Assembly: GCA_934130235.1 (NCBI GenBank)
Contig: CAKOXU010000006.1
Location: 1-40,847, forward strand
Origin: an uncultured Bacilli bacterium
Lineage (GTDB): Bacteria; Bacillota_I; Bacilli_A; RF39; UBA660
DNA: 40,847 nt
Reading direction: 5' to 3'
Shown here: in pieces, positions 15,534 to 23,899 of the stretch
Position numbering within the stretch: the first letter of the stretch is position 1
Layout of the letters: each line of letters starts with the position of its first letter
Program-made: the position numbers and the translations under genes
Notes under the pieces: model-generated
Told to the model about the DNA's origin: nothing
The model's database searches: none
Seen by the model: the letters and a program-made list of their open reading frames with translations, nothing else

Positions 15534-16964
15534 ATGAAAAAAGCAAAATTATTTATTTTATCAATCGCGTTAATGTTTATAGGCATAATTGGAGTTAACG
15601 CAGAAGAAATTACTGTATGTTCATCAGGATGTACATATGATAGTATAGCATCAGTAATAGACAGAACAGACTTAAATGGTAAGACTGTTAAAATGACTGA
15701 GAATATGAAGATATCAACAAGTGCTTCATTAATTAAATCAAGTATTAATTTTGATTTAGGAGGAAATACTTTAGTATTAGAGGACACTGTGTTAGCTATG
15801 AGAGGTGTAGATGTTACTTTCGATAATGGTACTATAGTAATGGAAAATGAAGGTTCTTTATATTTATTGGGATTTCCAGATGAATCATCTGAAAAGACAC
15901 ATTTATTAATGGGGAAAAATTTAACTATAAGTGCAGATGAAACTGCTATAGCTATTATACCTAATGGAACTGATTTATCAGTTTACAATACAACTTTAGA
16001 TGTTAAAGGCGAGATTATATCAGGATCTTTTGCAATTACTATTCATGGTGATCAAAAGGCTGTTAGTAGTAAAGCTCCAGTAGTTAATATCTATGATACT
16101 GCATCTTTAAGGTCAACTGGTTCAGCAGCAATTTATGGTGCAGGATATGGTTTTTGGAATATTAATGGTGGTACTATAGAAGGTGAAGAAGCTTTATCTA
16201 TTAAGTCAGGTGAATATACAATAACTGGTGGTAAGTTTAGTGCAACAGGTGAATATATAGAAAATCCAGTTTCTAAACCAAATGGAAATGAACCAACAGG
16301 AGCTGTTATTAGTATTACAGCAAACAATGGTTATCCTGGACATGTTAAAATGAATATTAGCGGTGGAGAATTTACTAGTAAGAATGGAAATGCAATCTAT
16401 GAAGGACAAACTAATTCAAATAGTACTGTAGTAGATGAAATCAAGATTTCAGACGGTAAATTTATATCAGCTGAAGGAAAAGCTACTGTTAGAGTTACTT
16501 CTACATCAGACAAATTAGAGGGATTTATAGCAGGTGGAGAATATAGTGAGGATCCAAAAGAAGAATTAATAGTTCAAAATAAGGTTACTAAACAATTACC
16601 AAATGGAAATTATGTTATTGGTGAAGAGAGAAACATTAAAGTTGCTGATACTAAGAATGGTAAGGTAACTGTAGATAAATCTAAGGCTGTTAAAGGTGAG
16701 ATAATAAAACTTACTATTACTCCAGATAAAGGATATGAGTTAGATAAAATAATAGTTAAAGGTTTACAAGATCAAAAAGAAATAACTGGTACTGAATTTG
16801 AAATGATTGATGAAGATATTGAGTTTGTTGTAACATTCAAAAAAGTTTCTACATCAGTTAAGAATCCAAATACTGGTGATAATATTATGATGATTTTAAG
16901 TATTGCTTTTATAAGTTTAGCTGGAATTATAGCTGCTAGTAAAAAACTTAAAAGTAATTGCTAA
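15534..16964 (+). CDS. Secreted beta-helix surface protein with NPNTG wall anchor
   Basis: The 476-residue protein has a signal peptide (to about residue 23, GVNAEE), then a long region with repeating short strands and turns (GTIVMENEG, GGTIEGEEAL, GGKFSATGE, GGEFTSKNG, DGKFISAEG) that suggests a right-handed beta-helix. A beta-sandwich repeat follows (GKVTVDKSKAVKGEIIKL to VVTFKKV). The C-terminus is a sorting signal: NPNTG at 444-448, a hydrophobic stretch and a Lys-rich tail. A sortase should link it to the cell wall; none is in the window. ATG 15534 is preferred over ATG 15525 because AGGAGGG (15517-15523) is 10 bases away from it but only 1 base from the earlier codon. No catalytic residues are recognised; a carbohydrate or adhesion role is possible. 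Confidence 0.8.
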   Translation: MKKAKLFILSIALMFIGIIGVNAEEITVCSSGCTYDSIASVIDRTDLNGKTVKMTENMKISTSASLIKSSINFDLGGNTLVLEDTVLAMRGVDVTFDNGTIVMENEGSLYLLGFPDESSEKTHLLMGKNLTISADETAIAIIPNGTDLSVYNTTLDVKGEIISGSFAITIHGDQKAVSSKAPVVNIYDTASLRSTGSAAIYGAGYGFWNINGGTIEGEEALSIKSGEYTITGGKFSATGEYIENPVSKPNGNEPTGAVISITANNGYPGHVKMNISGGEFTSKNGNAIYEGQTNSNSTVVDEIKISDGKFISAEGKATVRVTSTSDKLEGFIAGGEYSEDPKEELIVQNKVTKQLPNGNYVIGEERNIKVADTKNGKVTVDKSKAVKGEIIKLTITPDKGYELDKIIVKGLQDQKEITGTEFEMIDEDIEFVVTFKKVSTSVKNPNTGDNIMMILSIAFISLAGIIAASKKLKSNC

Positions 16965-16966
16965 TT

Positions 16967-16991
16967 AAAGTACTCGTATGAGTACTTTTTT
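16967..16991 (+). terminator. Terminator of the surface protein gene
   Basis: AAAGTACTC (16967-16975) pairs perfectly with GAGTACTTT (16980-16988) around a GTAT loop, and T residues follow. The terminator after the next gene (18038-18062) has nearly the same arms. Confidence 0.88.
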
Positions 16992-16992
16992 G

Positions 16993-17021
16993 TTGCAAAT
17001 TTTTATTTTTTATTTTATAAT
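16993..17021 (+). promoter_or_regulatory. Promoter of the lipoprotein gene
   Basis: TTGCAA (16993-16998) and TATAAT (17016-17021) are 17 bases apart. The -35 begins just after the terminator T tract. Confidence 0.7.
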
Positions 17022-17052
17022 TAATATGTAATAGAAAGTAGGGAGATTATAA

Positions 17053-18039
17053 ATGAAAAGAGTAATAAAACTAGTATCAATATTTTTAATACTTTTTAGT
17101 TTAACTGGATGTGTTAAATTTAATGCTAATATGAGTATTAATAAAGATAAATCAATGAAATATAGTGTTATATACGCGCTTGATACAACAATATTTGGTA
17201 ATCAAAGTATTATGACTGACGAAGATAAGAATGAGTTGATAAAAAAAGGATATAAAATAGAAGATTATAGTAGTGGAAATATGAAAGGATATACTATTAG
17301 TAAATCTTTTAAGAATATAGATAAAGTTAGTTCTACAGGTGAAGTTTTATATGATATATCAGGACTTTTAGACGACGACAATAATGATTCAGCTATTTTT
17401 TATGTAAAAAAAGGTGTTTTTAAAAATAAATATAAAGCAAATTTTAAGTTTGATAGTAGTGATAGTGATTTATCAACTGATGAAAATAATGAAAATGACG
17501 TTGATAATGACGATGGTAATATAGAATTTGATGATAGTAATATGGATTTTTCTAATATTAATGCTAATATGGATTTGAAATTTATTGTTAATTTACCATA
17601 TTCAGCTATTAGTAATAATGCTACTGATGTTTCAAATGATGGTAAAACTCTTACATGGAATTTAATATCTAATGGTGAGCAATCAATTCAATTTGAATTT
17701 GAATTAAAAAATAGTATTGTCAAATATATTTTTATAGGTTTGGGAATTTTATTAAGTGCTTTTATATTATGTGTTATTATTAACATTATAAATAATAGAA
17801 AGAACAAAGGATTTTTATTTAAACATAGTAAATCTAGTGAAGCTGATATAGTTGTTCCTATTAGTGAAGATTCTGTTAAACCACACAGTTTAGAAGCTAC
17901 GTTCATTGATCCTAGTTTGTTAGCTGATGCCAATAATACTGAAAATGTAAGTGATACGAACCAAAATACATCTTCTACTACTGATGATGCAATAGAAAAT
18001 ATATTTGGTGTATCAACAGATAATGATAAAAATAATTAG
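17053..18039 (+). CDS. LppM-like membrane-anchored lipoprotein
   Basis: The 328-residue protein begins with a lipoprotein signal ending LTGC, with the lipidated cysteine at position 20. The N-terminal domain (CVKFNANMSINKDKS to about residue 130) resembles the DUF3153/LppM-type fold seen in Gram-positive lipoproteins. An Asp/Asn-rich acidic linker covers about residues 135-175. A second beta-rich part runs to about 220, then one transmembrane helix (about 224-246) and a cytosolic tail of about 80 residues rich in Ser, Thr and Asp. A lipid anchor plus a membrane helix is unusual but is also the layout of LppM. Function is unknown. It sits between the wall-anchored protein and ftsW. Confidence 0.6.
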   Translation: MKRVIKLVSIFLILFSLTGCVKFNANMSINKDKSMKYSVIYALDTTIFGNQSIMTDEDKNELIKKGYKIEDYSSGNMKGYTISKSFKNIDKVSSTGEVLYDISGLLDDDNNDSAIFYVKKGVFKNKYKANFKFDSSDSDLSTDENNENDVDNDDGNIEFDDSNMDFSNINANMDLKFIVNLPYSAISNNATDVSNDGKTLTWNLISNGEQSIQFEFELKNSIVKYIFIGLGILLSAFILCVIINIINNRKNKGFLFKHSKSSEADIVVPISEDSVKPHSLEATFIDPSLLADANNTENVSDTNQNTSSTTDDAIENIFGVSTDNDKNN

Positions 18040-18062
18040 TGCTCATATGAGTACTTTTTTTA
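18038..18062 (+). terminator. Terminator of the lipoprotein gene
   Basis: AGTGCTC (18038-18044) pairs with GAGTACT (18049-18055), with one G-U pair and an ATAT loop, followed by seven T. Confidence 0.8.
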
Positions 18063-18093
18063 TTATTAAATAATAAAATTATATAGGTGGACT

Positions 18094-19179
18094 ATGAACA
18101 AGAAATTTGAATTATCATTATTTATAAGTGTTATTGTACTCAGTGTTTTTGGGATTATTATGATTTATTCATCATCATATATATGGGCTGAATATAAGTA
18201 CAATGATCCATTTAGATATTTAAAGTATCAAAGTTTATTCTTTTTTATAGGTGTTTTTTTGATGTATACCTTTTCTAAAATTGATTACAAATTGTATTAC
18301 AAGTATTCTAATAAAATATTATTAGTGTGTGTTATTTTATTAATATTGGTTTTAATACCAGGTATAGGTAGTGTAAGAAACGGATCACGTAGTTGGTTTG
18401 GTATAGGTTCATTTGGAATACAACCTAGTGAAGCTGCTAAATTAGGCCTTATTATTTTTACTTCAAAGTATTTAGTCAACAACCCTAATAGTATGAATGA
18501 TTTTAGAAAAGGAGTTTTACCTATATTTATTATTACTATTTTGATTTTTGGTATAATTCTTTTGCAACCTGATTTTGGAACAGGTACTATTATTGTTATG
18601 AGTATTATAGGTATACTTTTTGTTGCTGGTTTAAATATTAAAATATTTATTAAGTTTGGTATAGTTGGTTTAATTGGTGTAGCTATATTAGTTTTAATCG
18701 CACCATATAGATTAAAACGTATATTATCATTTTTAAATCCATGGAGTGATCCATTAGGAAGTGGATTTCAAATTATTCAGAGTTTATATAGTATAGGACC
18801 AGGTGGACTTTTTGGTTTAGGATTTGGTAATTCGATTCAGAAACATTTTTATTTACCAGAACCACAAACAGACTTTATATTCTCTATAATATCAGAAGAG
18901 TTTGGTTTTGTTGGAATAATAATAATAGCGCTTTTATTTATATTTATATTTATTAATTCACTGAATATAAGTATTAAATGTAATAATTTATTTGGTAAGT
19001 ATTTAGCTTTTGGTATTACTTTTGGATTAATTTTTCAAACACTACTTAATTTAAGTGTGGTAGTTGGATTAATTCCGGTAACGGGTGTTACACTTCCTTT
19101 TTTGAGTTATGGTGGATCTAGTTTGCTTATAAGTATGATAAGTATGGGAATAGTATTAAATATATCAAAAAATAGATGA
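18094..19179 (+). CDS. ftsW: FtsW/RodA/SpoVE-family peptidoglycan glycosyltransferase
   Basis: The 361-residue, roughly ten-span membrane protein is a SEDS glycan polymerase that works with a class B PBP. Typical segments are GSRSWFGIGSFGIQPSE, LLQPDFGTGTI, the loop GFGNSIQKHFYLPEPQTDF and the late LPFLSYGGSS. The last two fit FtsW/SpoVE better than RodA. AGGTGGACT precedes the ATG. The matching PBP gene lies upstream in the same direction, so the pair probably works in division or spore cortex synthesis. Its TGA stop is followed without any gap by the stop of the convergent CBS gene. Confidence 0.88.
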   Translation: MNKKFELSLFISVIVLSVFGIIMIYSSSYIWAEYKYNDPFRYLKYQSLFFFIGVFLMYTFSKIDYKLYYKYSNKILLVCVILLILVLIPGIGSVRNGSRSWFGIGSFGIQPSEAAKLGLIIFTSKYLVNNPNSMNDFRKGVLPIFIITILIFGIILLQPDFGTGTIIVMSIIGILFVAGLNIKIFIKFGIVGLIGVAILVLIAPYRLKRILSFLNPWSDPLGSGFQIIQSLYSIGPGGLFGLGFGNSIQKHFYLPEPQTDFIFSIISEEFGFVGIIIIALLFIFIFINSLNISIKCNNLFGKYLAFGITFGLIFQTLLNLSVVVGLIPVTGVTLPFLSYGGSSLLISMISMGIVLNISKNR

Positions 19180-19202
19180 TTATAGGTAAAAATCATCTAT
19201 TT
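19167..19202 (-). terminator. Terminator of the CBS gene, inside the ftsW end
   Basis: An 11-bp perfect stem (19170-19180 with 19192-19202) is built from the coding ends of both convergent genes. Read on the minus strand it is followed by six T, a good terminator. On the plus strand the following bases are poor in T, so it serves ftsW weakly. Confidence 0.7.
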
Positions 19203-19617
19203 CTGAATCATTTAAATTACTATTATCTTTTACATAGAAAATAATTTTTATAGTATCTGTAATATCTCTATATTTTATTATATCGGATAGGGATAAAATA
19301 CCAGTATAATCATTTTTTTCTTTTACTAGTATTCTTTTTATTTTGTATTTACTCATTATATCAAGTGCTTTATCAATACTTTCATTTTCATTAATACTTA
19401 TAATTTCATTACTCATTATGTTACAAATATTAGTATTTGTATCAATATTTTCTAAATTAAGCGCGATGTCTCTATCAGTTACAACGCCAATTATTTCTTC
19501 ATCTTTTATAGGAATAAAACCTATATTATATTTTTTCATTAGTTTTGTTACATCAACAACGTTGTCAAATGCGTCCGCACATATTATATTTTTACTCATA
19601 ATATCTTTTATAATCAT
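19180..19617 (-). CDS. Two-CBS-domain protein
   Basis: The 145-residue protein is a tandem CBS (Bateman) module: first repeat IMSKNIICADAFDNVVD to GVVTDRDIAL, second IMSNEIISINENESIDKA to GILSLSDIIKY. Such pairs bind adenosine nucleotides and act as sensors, and no effector domain is attached. The chosen start has GGTGAT 4 bases before the ATG; a longer frame to 19662 would add 15 residues over the likely promoter. A minus-strand -10 (TATAAT) lies at 19659-19654. The C-terminus ends in an acidic tail (SEIDDFYL). It is divergent from yunB with a 55-base gap. Confidence 0.82.
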   Translation of the reverse strand: MIIKDIMSKNIICADAFDNVVDVTKLMKKYNIGFIPIKDEEIIGVVTDRDIALNLENIDTNTNICNIMSNEIISINENESIDKALDIMSKYKIKRILVKEKNDYTGILSLSDIIKYRDITDTIKIIFYVKDNSNLNDSEIDDFYL

Positions 19618-19672
19618 TTTATCACCAATAATATTATTTTCTAAAAAGGCTTTATTATACATAATATTTAGT

Positions 19673-20374
19673 ATGAAAAGAATTAGAAAAAAATATAGAT
19701 TGAATATTAAACTTAAAGATAAATTATTAATAATATTAGTATTATTGGTTGTATCAATTATTTATGTTTTCAAAATATTTAATGAGAGAGCTAAACCATT
19801 ATTTATGGAATATTCAACTGTAGAAGTGGAAAAACTAGTAACTTTAGTAGTAAATTCAACTGTTAATGATATTATTAGTAAAGATAAAAATATGGATAAT
19901 ATATTTACAAGTGAGAATAACATAAATAACAAAGCTCTTAATTCTATTACATACAATTCACTTAAGTATGTAAAGTTAAATTTAAAATATTTAGAAGAAG
20001 GTAAGATAGATAAGCTTACTATTAATAAGAATATTTTTGATGATTATAATATTAAAAAATTAAAAAAAGGAATTGTATATGAATTGCCCAGTGGGGTTAT
20101 TTTTAATAATCCTATTACTATGAATGTATTACCTAAAATACCGGTTAAGTTAAATATTATTGGATCGTTGGCTGCTGATATAGATACTAGTATTGAAGAA
20201 TATGGTATTAATTCCGCACTTTTTAAGGTTGATTTGAATATACATATGACTGTTAAGATACTTTTACCATTTACTTCTAAAGATACTAAGATAGATACCA
20301 AAATACCTATTGTTATTAAAATTATAGAAGGAAAGGTTCCTAGTTTGTATTTAGATAAAAATTTGGTTAATTAA
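19673..20374 (+). CDS. yunB: YunB-like sporulation protein
   Basis: The 233-residue protein has a basic N-terminus, one membrane anchor (about residues 17-36) and an extracytoplasmic domain. The part from GIVYELPSGVIFNNP through PKIPVKLNIIG, EYGIN and ending with the VPSLY segment matches B. subtilis YunB, a sporulation protein made in the mother cell under SigE. ATG 19673 is the start; the long upstream extension of the frame is antisense to the CBS gene. No clear SD is visible and a TATACATAAT stretch lies 8 bases upstream, so the transcript may be nearly leaderless. A YutD-like gene is two genes further on, similar to the Bacillus neighbourhood as I recall it. Confidence 0.8.
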   Translation: MKRIRKKYRLNIKLKDKLLIILVLLVVSIIYVFKIFNERAKPLFMEYSTVEVEKLVTLVVNSTVNDIISKDKNMDNIFTSENNINNKALNSITYNSLKYVKLNLKYLEEGKIDKLTINKNIFDDYNIKKLKKGIVYELPSGVIFNNPITMNVLPKIPVKLNIIGSLAADIDTSIEEYGINSALFKVDLNIHMTVKILLPFTSKDTKIDTKIPIVIKIIEGKVPSLYLDKNLVN

Positions 20375-20421
20375 TATACTAAAAATGCAAATTGTGTGTT
20401 ATACTATAATTGGTGAGGAAT

Positions 20422-22083
20422 ATGTTTAAAAACATCAAGGTGATACCTATTATATTAATAATCTTTATTTTTATTTTATTTGCTTTAGTAATAAAGAATG
20501 AGTCTAATACTAGAGTGTATAGTATGTATATTGCCGGAAATAGTGGTACTATTACTTTGTATGACAAAGATTTTAAAGAAGCAAAAAGTATTATTAGAGG
20601 TACTAAAGTTAAAACTAATAAACTAGTTGTTAAGAACAAAGATAATAAGTATTTTAAAATTGTATATAATAAAAAGAATTATTATGTTAAAGAACAAAAC
20701 CTTGTAGAAAGAAAAAGGGACATTCTTTTTGAACGTGAGGTTTATGTAAGAACAAACTCTACTATATATAAAAATAATAGTGGTATAGAAATTTTGTCTT
20801 ATGTTAAAAAAAGTGAAAAGCTTGAAATATTAGGATTTGACAAAATATTAAGTGATGGTTCTGTTAATAAATATAAAATTAAATATAATGATATTAAAGG
20901 CTATGTATATTCTAAATATACTGTTTTAACAAAAGAGGAAGCTGACAGTTTATATAGTGAGAATGGTATACAAGATTATATGAAAAAAATGGGTGATTCA
21001 TTGGGTGCGGGAAACGCTACTGAGTTAGATTATTATCCCTATGAAAAGGCTGACTTTAAAGATAATGTTATGCCTAAAGATGTAAGGGCATTTTATATTA
21101 ATGCTTCATCTGTTGGCGATATTGATTCATATATTGAATTGGCTAAGGATTCTGGTATTAATGCTTTTGTAATTGATATAAAGGATAATACTGCACCTGC
21201 ATATCCAGCTTTATCAATGCAGAAATATTCTAAGACGAACTATGATCATGCGATTAATTCTTATGATAAATATAAAGAGAGTATTAAAAAAGCACATGAT
21301 GCAGGGTTTTATTTAATAGGAAGAATTACTACTTTTAAAGATTCTTATTATATAGACGATCACAAGGATGCGGCTATTAAAAATAGTAATGGTGATGCTT
21401 TTAATCATAATGGTTCATACTGGCCTAGTGCGTATAATAGGGGAGTATGGGAGTTTAATGTAGCTCTTGCAATAGAATCAGTAAAAGAATTGGGCTTTAA
21501 TGAAATTCAATTTGATTATGTTAGATTTCCTGATAGGACAACTAAATTAGAACGTGAAGGAGTTATCAATTTATCTAATACATATAATGAGACTAAATCA
21601 CAAGCTTTACAAGCATTTGTTATGTATGCATGTGATGAGTTGCACGCTGTAGGTGCTTACTGTTCTATTGATGTGTTTGGTGAATCAGCAAGTAATTATG
21701 TCACGGCATACGGTCAGTTTTGGCCAGCTATATCTAATGTAGCTGATGTAATAAGTGGCATGCCATATCCAGATCATTTTAATGCACATGAATACGGAAT
21801 AGATAAAGTCGTATGGACTGTTCCATATAAACTGTTGAATGAATGGAGTAAGTATGTTGTAAAAAAACAAAGTGTTATTCCAACGCCAGCTAAAGTTAGA
21901 ACTTGGATACAAGTATATGATACTCATAAAAATCCTAGTGTTGTTTATGATACTTCTAAAGTGAAAGATGAAATTAAAGCTTTATATGATAACAAATTAA
22001 ATGATGGCTTTATGACATGGAGTGGTTCCTCTAGCATATCTAAATATAAATCTGTAAAAGATGCATTTAAAGGAGAGTATTAA
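20422..22083 (+). CDS. Putative glycoside hydrolase, DUF4015 family
   Basis: The 553-residue protein has an N-terminal membrane anchor (about residues 8-26), two stretches that look like small SH3-type domains (to about residue 170, for example GYVYSKYTVLT), and a C-terminal TIM-barrel-like domain of the DUF4015 putative glycosyl hydrolase family. Segments of that domain are VRAFYINASSVGD, FVIDIKDNTA, GFYLIGRITTF, EIQFDYVRFPD, IDVFGES and WIQVY. The Asp in EIQFDYVRFPD and the acidic residues of IDVFGES are candidate catalytic residues. It should act on wall or extracellular glycan. ATG 20422 has GGTGAGG 3 bases upstream, and yutD follows with a one-base overlap. Confidence 0.8.
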   Translation: MFKNIKVIPIILIIFIFILFALVIKNESNTRVYSMYIAGNSGTITLYDKDFKEAKSIIRGTKVKTNKLVVKNKDNKYFKIVYNKKNYYVKEQNLVERKRDILFEREVYVRTNSTIYKNNSGIEILSYVKKSEKLEILGFDKILSDGSVNKYKIKYNDIKGYVYSKYTVLTKEEADSLYSENGIQDYMKKMGDSLGAGNATELDYYPYEKADFKDNVMPKDVRAFYINASSVGDIDSYIELAKDSGINAFVIDIKDNTAPAYPALSMQKYSKTNYDHAINSYDKYKESIKKAHDAGFYLIGRITTFKDSYYIDDHKDAAIKNSNGDAFNHNGSYWPSAYNRGVWEFNVALAIESVKELGFNEIQFDYVRFPDRTTKLEREGVINLSNTYNETKSQALQAFVMYACDELHAVGAYCSIDVFGESASNYVTAYGQFWPAISNVADVISGMPYPDHFNAHEYGIDKVVWTVPYKLLNEWSKYVVKKQSVIPTPAKVRTWIQVYDTHKNPSVVYDTSKVKDEIKALYDNKLNDGFMTWSGSSSISKYKSVKDAFKGEY

Positions 22084-22355
22084 TGTTTGAGTTAGATAAT
22101 AATAAATATGAACTAATTGAGAATTATAAGGATGGCTTTGATTACGAATTAGTTAAAGAAATATATACTGATTATTTTGAACCGTATGATTATATAATCG
22201 GTGATTGGTCATATGGGAAGATAAGATTAAAAGGCTTTTGCAATAAAATAAACAAAATCTGTAATAAGTCTAATGATATTAAATATAAAGATGAGTATAT
22301 AAAAGACTTGTGTAGTTATGAGTGTAAATACTTTGTATTAAAAAAGATAAAGTAA
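22083..22355 (+). CDS. yutD: YutD-like protein (DUF1027)
   Basis: The 90-residue cytosolic protein carries the family core YDYIIGDWSYGKIRLKGF near the middle and matches Bacillus YutD in layout. Four cysteines in the C-terminal half (FCNK, ICNK, LCSYEC) could bind a metal. The family function is unknown. It is coupled to the upstream hydrolase gene by TAATG and is the last gene of the operon. Confidence 0.75.
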   Translation: MFELDNNKYELIENYKDGFDYELVKEIYTDYFEPYDYIIGDWSYGKIRLKGFCNKINKICNKSNDIKYKDEYIKDLCSYECKYFVLKKIK

Positions 22356-22374
22356 TATTATTTTATCTTTTTTT
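22342..22374 (+). terminator. Terminator after yutD
   Basis: AAAGATAAA (22343-22351) pairs with TTTATCTTT (22362-22370), with extra A-T pairs and a T tract. The stem overlaps the last codons of yutD. Confidence 0.8.
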
Positions 22375-22375
22375 A

Positions 22376-22384
22376 TGATATAAT
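22376..22384 (+). promoter_or_regulatory. Extended -10 promoter after the yutD terminator
   Basis: TGATATAAT directly follows the T tract. No good -35 is seen at 17 bases, where the sequence is part of the terminator loop, so the TG extension probably compensates. The same TATGATATAAT string occurs before galE and licD-3. Confidence 0.55.
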
Positions 22385-22401
22385 TCTATTAAGGTGAGAA
22401 T

Positions 22402-23238
22402 ATGGGCAATACGGATTTAAAATCAAATGTTTATACTTGTACTAAATGTGGTTTTAGTATTATTAGTAACAAAAAAATAGATAAGTGCATGCTATGTAAA
22501 GGTGAACTGTCTACTAAACAAATTAATTCGGTTGAATCACAAGAAAAAATTATTCCGTTTAAAATTAATAAATCTGAATGTATAAGTATATTAAAAAAGA
22601 GTTTGTTACCATTTGTTTCTAAATACTCTGTATCAAAATTAGAAAAAAGTATGTATAAACTATACTTACCTGCGCTACTTTTTGATTTTGAGATGTCTGG
22701 TGATATCGTGTTAGACGGTAAAGTAGAATCAACATGGAAAAGCGATAATTATAAATATATAAAAAATGATGAGTACAAAATTACATCATCATGTAATTCA
22801 AGATTTGATAAATTGCTTATAAATTGCTCTAATAATATAGATAATAAATTATTAGAAAAGATTGAACCATTTGATTATGATGATATAAAAGAAAAAGATT
22901 TGAGTAATGAACTTGTAATTTATTATAAAAAAGATATAAATGATGTTATTAATAAAGCTAATGATGAATTTGTAAATACAATAATGAATAGGTTGCACAA
23001 TTATAAAGAACTATCTGTAAAAAAATTAAAGATTAATAGAAGAATTGGTACATTTGATTACTATTTATTACCTGTATATTTGTTAAATATAAATAACAAT
23101 ATTGTTCTTGTCAATGGTCAAACTGGTAAAGTATCTAATAATTTGTCTGTTAGTAAGTTCAAAATTGTAATATTTTCTATATTAATTTTTATTATATATT
23201 TTATTTTAATTTTATTTATAATAAGGGTGATAAAATGA
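22402..23238 (+). CDS. Zinc-ribbon protein with C-terminal membrane anchor
   Basis: The 278-residue protein starts with a zinc ribbon (YTCTKCGF, then KCMLCKGEL: two CxxC pairs 16 residues apart). A middle domain of about 200 residues contains LPALLFDFEMSGDIV and DYYLLPVYLLNI, and the protein ends with one transmembrane helix at the C-terminus. Similar zinc-ribbon proteins are often found next to TPM-domain genes, as here, where the next gene starts 4 bases before its stop. The ribbon should be cytosolic. The function is unknown; the pair may form a membrane complex. Confidence 0.6.
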   Translation: MGNTDLKSNVYTCTKCGFSIISNKKIDKCMLCKGELSTKQINSVESQEKIIPFKINKSECISILKKSLLPFVSKYSVSKLEKSMYKLYLPALLFDFEMSGDIVLDGKVESTWKSDNYKYIKNDEYKITSSCNSRFDKLLINCSNNIDNKLLEKIEPFDYDDIKEKDLSNELVIYYKKDINDVINKANDEFVNTIMNRLHNYKELSVKKLKINRRIGTFDYYLLPVYLLNINNNIVLVNGQTGKVSNNLSVSKFKIVIFSILIFIIYFILILFIIRVIK

Positions 23239-23852
23239 AAAAGTGTGCTTTTTTAGTTTTGTTAATTATATTATGTATAACTAATGTATATGCTTTTGAA
23301 TCTAAAGTATATGATTTTGGGGCTATATTAACCAATAATGAAGAAAAAAAGTTAAATGAAAGTATAAATAAATATGTAGAGAAAAATGATGTTTCGGTAG
23401 CTATTATTACTCTTAAACATACAAATTATGATACACAAACATATGTAGATAAATTTATAAGTAAATATGGTGTAAGTAATGATGCTGTCTTTATGATTTA
23501 TAATGTGGAGAATAATAATTATAATATACATACATTTGGTAATAAGGATAAGTACTATAATAAAAAAAGTATTAATGGATTTATTAAAGAAGTTAGTGGC
23601 AACACAAATTATTATTTAGTTTTTAATAAATTTTTAAAGAATAATAAAAATTATAGTATGTTAACATTTAAAGATATTTTACTCGCATTACTTTTATCTA
23701 TTGCTTTTACTTTTATTACAGTTTCAATTATTATGCCCAAAAATAGGCTTGTTAAGCGAGAAGAATGCGCTACTTTAAATATTAAATATATAGAAGAAAG
23801 ATTTGTACGTACCAATACAGATGCAATATTTATGTCCAAAAAGACTAAATGA
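23235..23852 (+). CDS. TPM-domain membrane protein
   Basis: The 205-residue protein has a signal peptide (to about residue 20, VYAFES), a TPM domain opening VYDFGAILTNNEEKKLNE and running through VAIITLKHT and AVFMIYNVE, then a transmembrane helix (about residues 145-165) and a short basic tail in the cytosol. TPM domains are linked to photosystem repair phosphatases in plants and to unknown envelope functions in bacteria. It overlaps the zinc-ribbon gene by 4 bases (ATGA), so the two are coupled. Confidence 0.7.
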   Translation: MKKCAFLVLLIILCITNVYAFESKVYDFGAILTNNEEKKLNESINKYVEKNDVSVAIITLKHTNYDTQTYVDKFISKYGVSNDAVFMIYNVENNNYNIHTFGNKDKYYNKKSINGFIKEVSGNTNYYLVFNKFLKNNKNYSMLTFKDILLALLLSIAFTFITVSIIMPKNRLVKREECATLNIKYIEERFVRTNTDAIFMSKKTK

Positions 23853-23865
23853 TTTTTATTGTATC

Positions 23866-23899
23866 AAAAAGAATCACTTGAATTCAAGTGATTCTTTTT
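23866..23899. terminator. Bidirectional terminator
   Basis: A 34-base perfect palindrome with a 5' A run and a 3' T run, centred on an EcoRI-like GAATTC. It ends both the TPM gene and the convergent gene at 23898-24518, whose stop codon overlaps it. Confidence 0.92.

Noticed and set aside
19343..19672. 110-residue hydrophobic extension before YunB
   Set aside because: It is antisense to the CBS gene; YunB homology starts at the later ATG.
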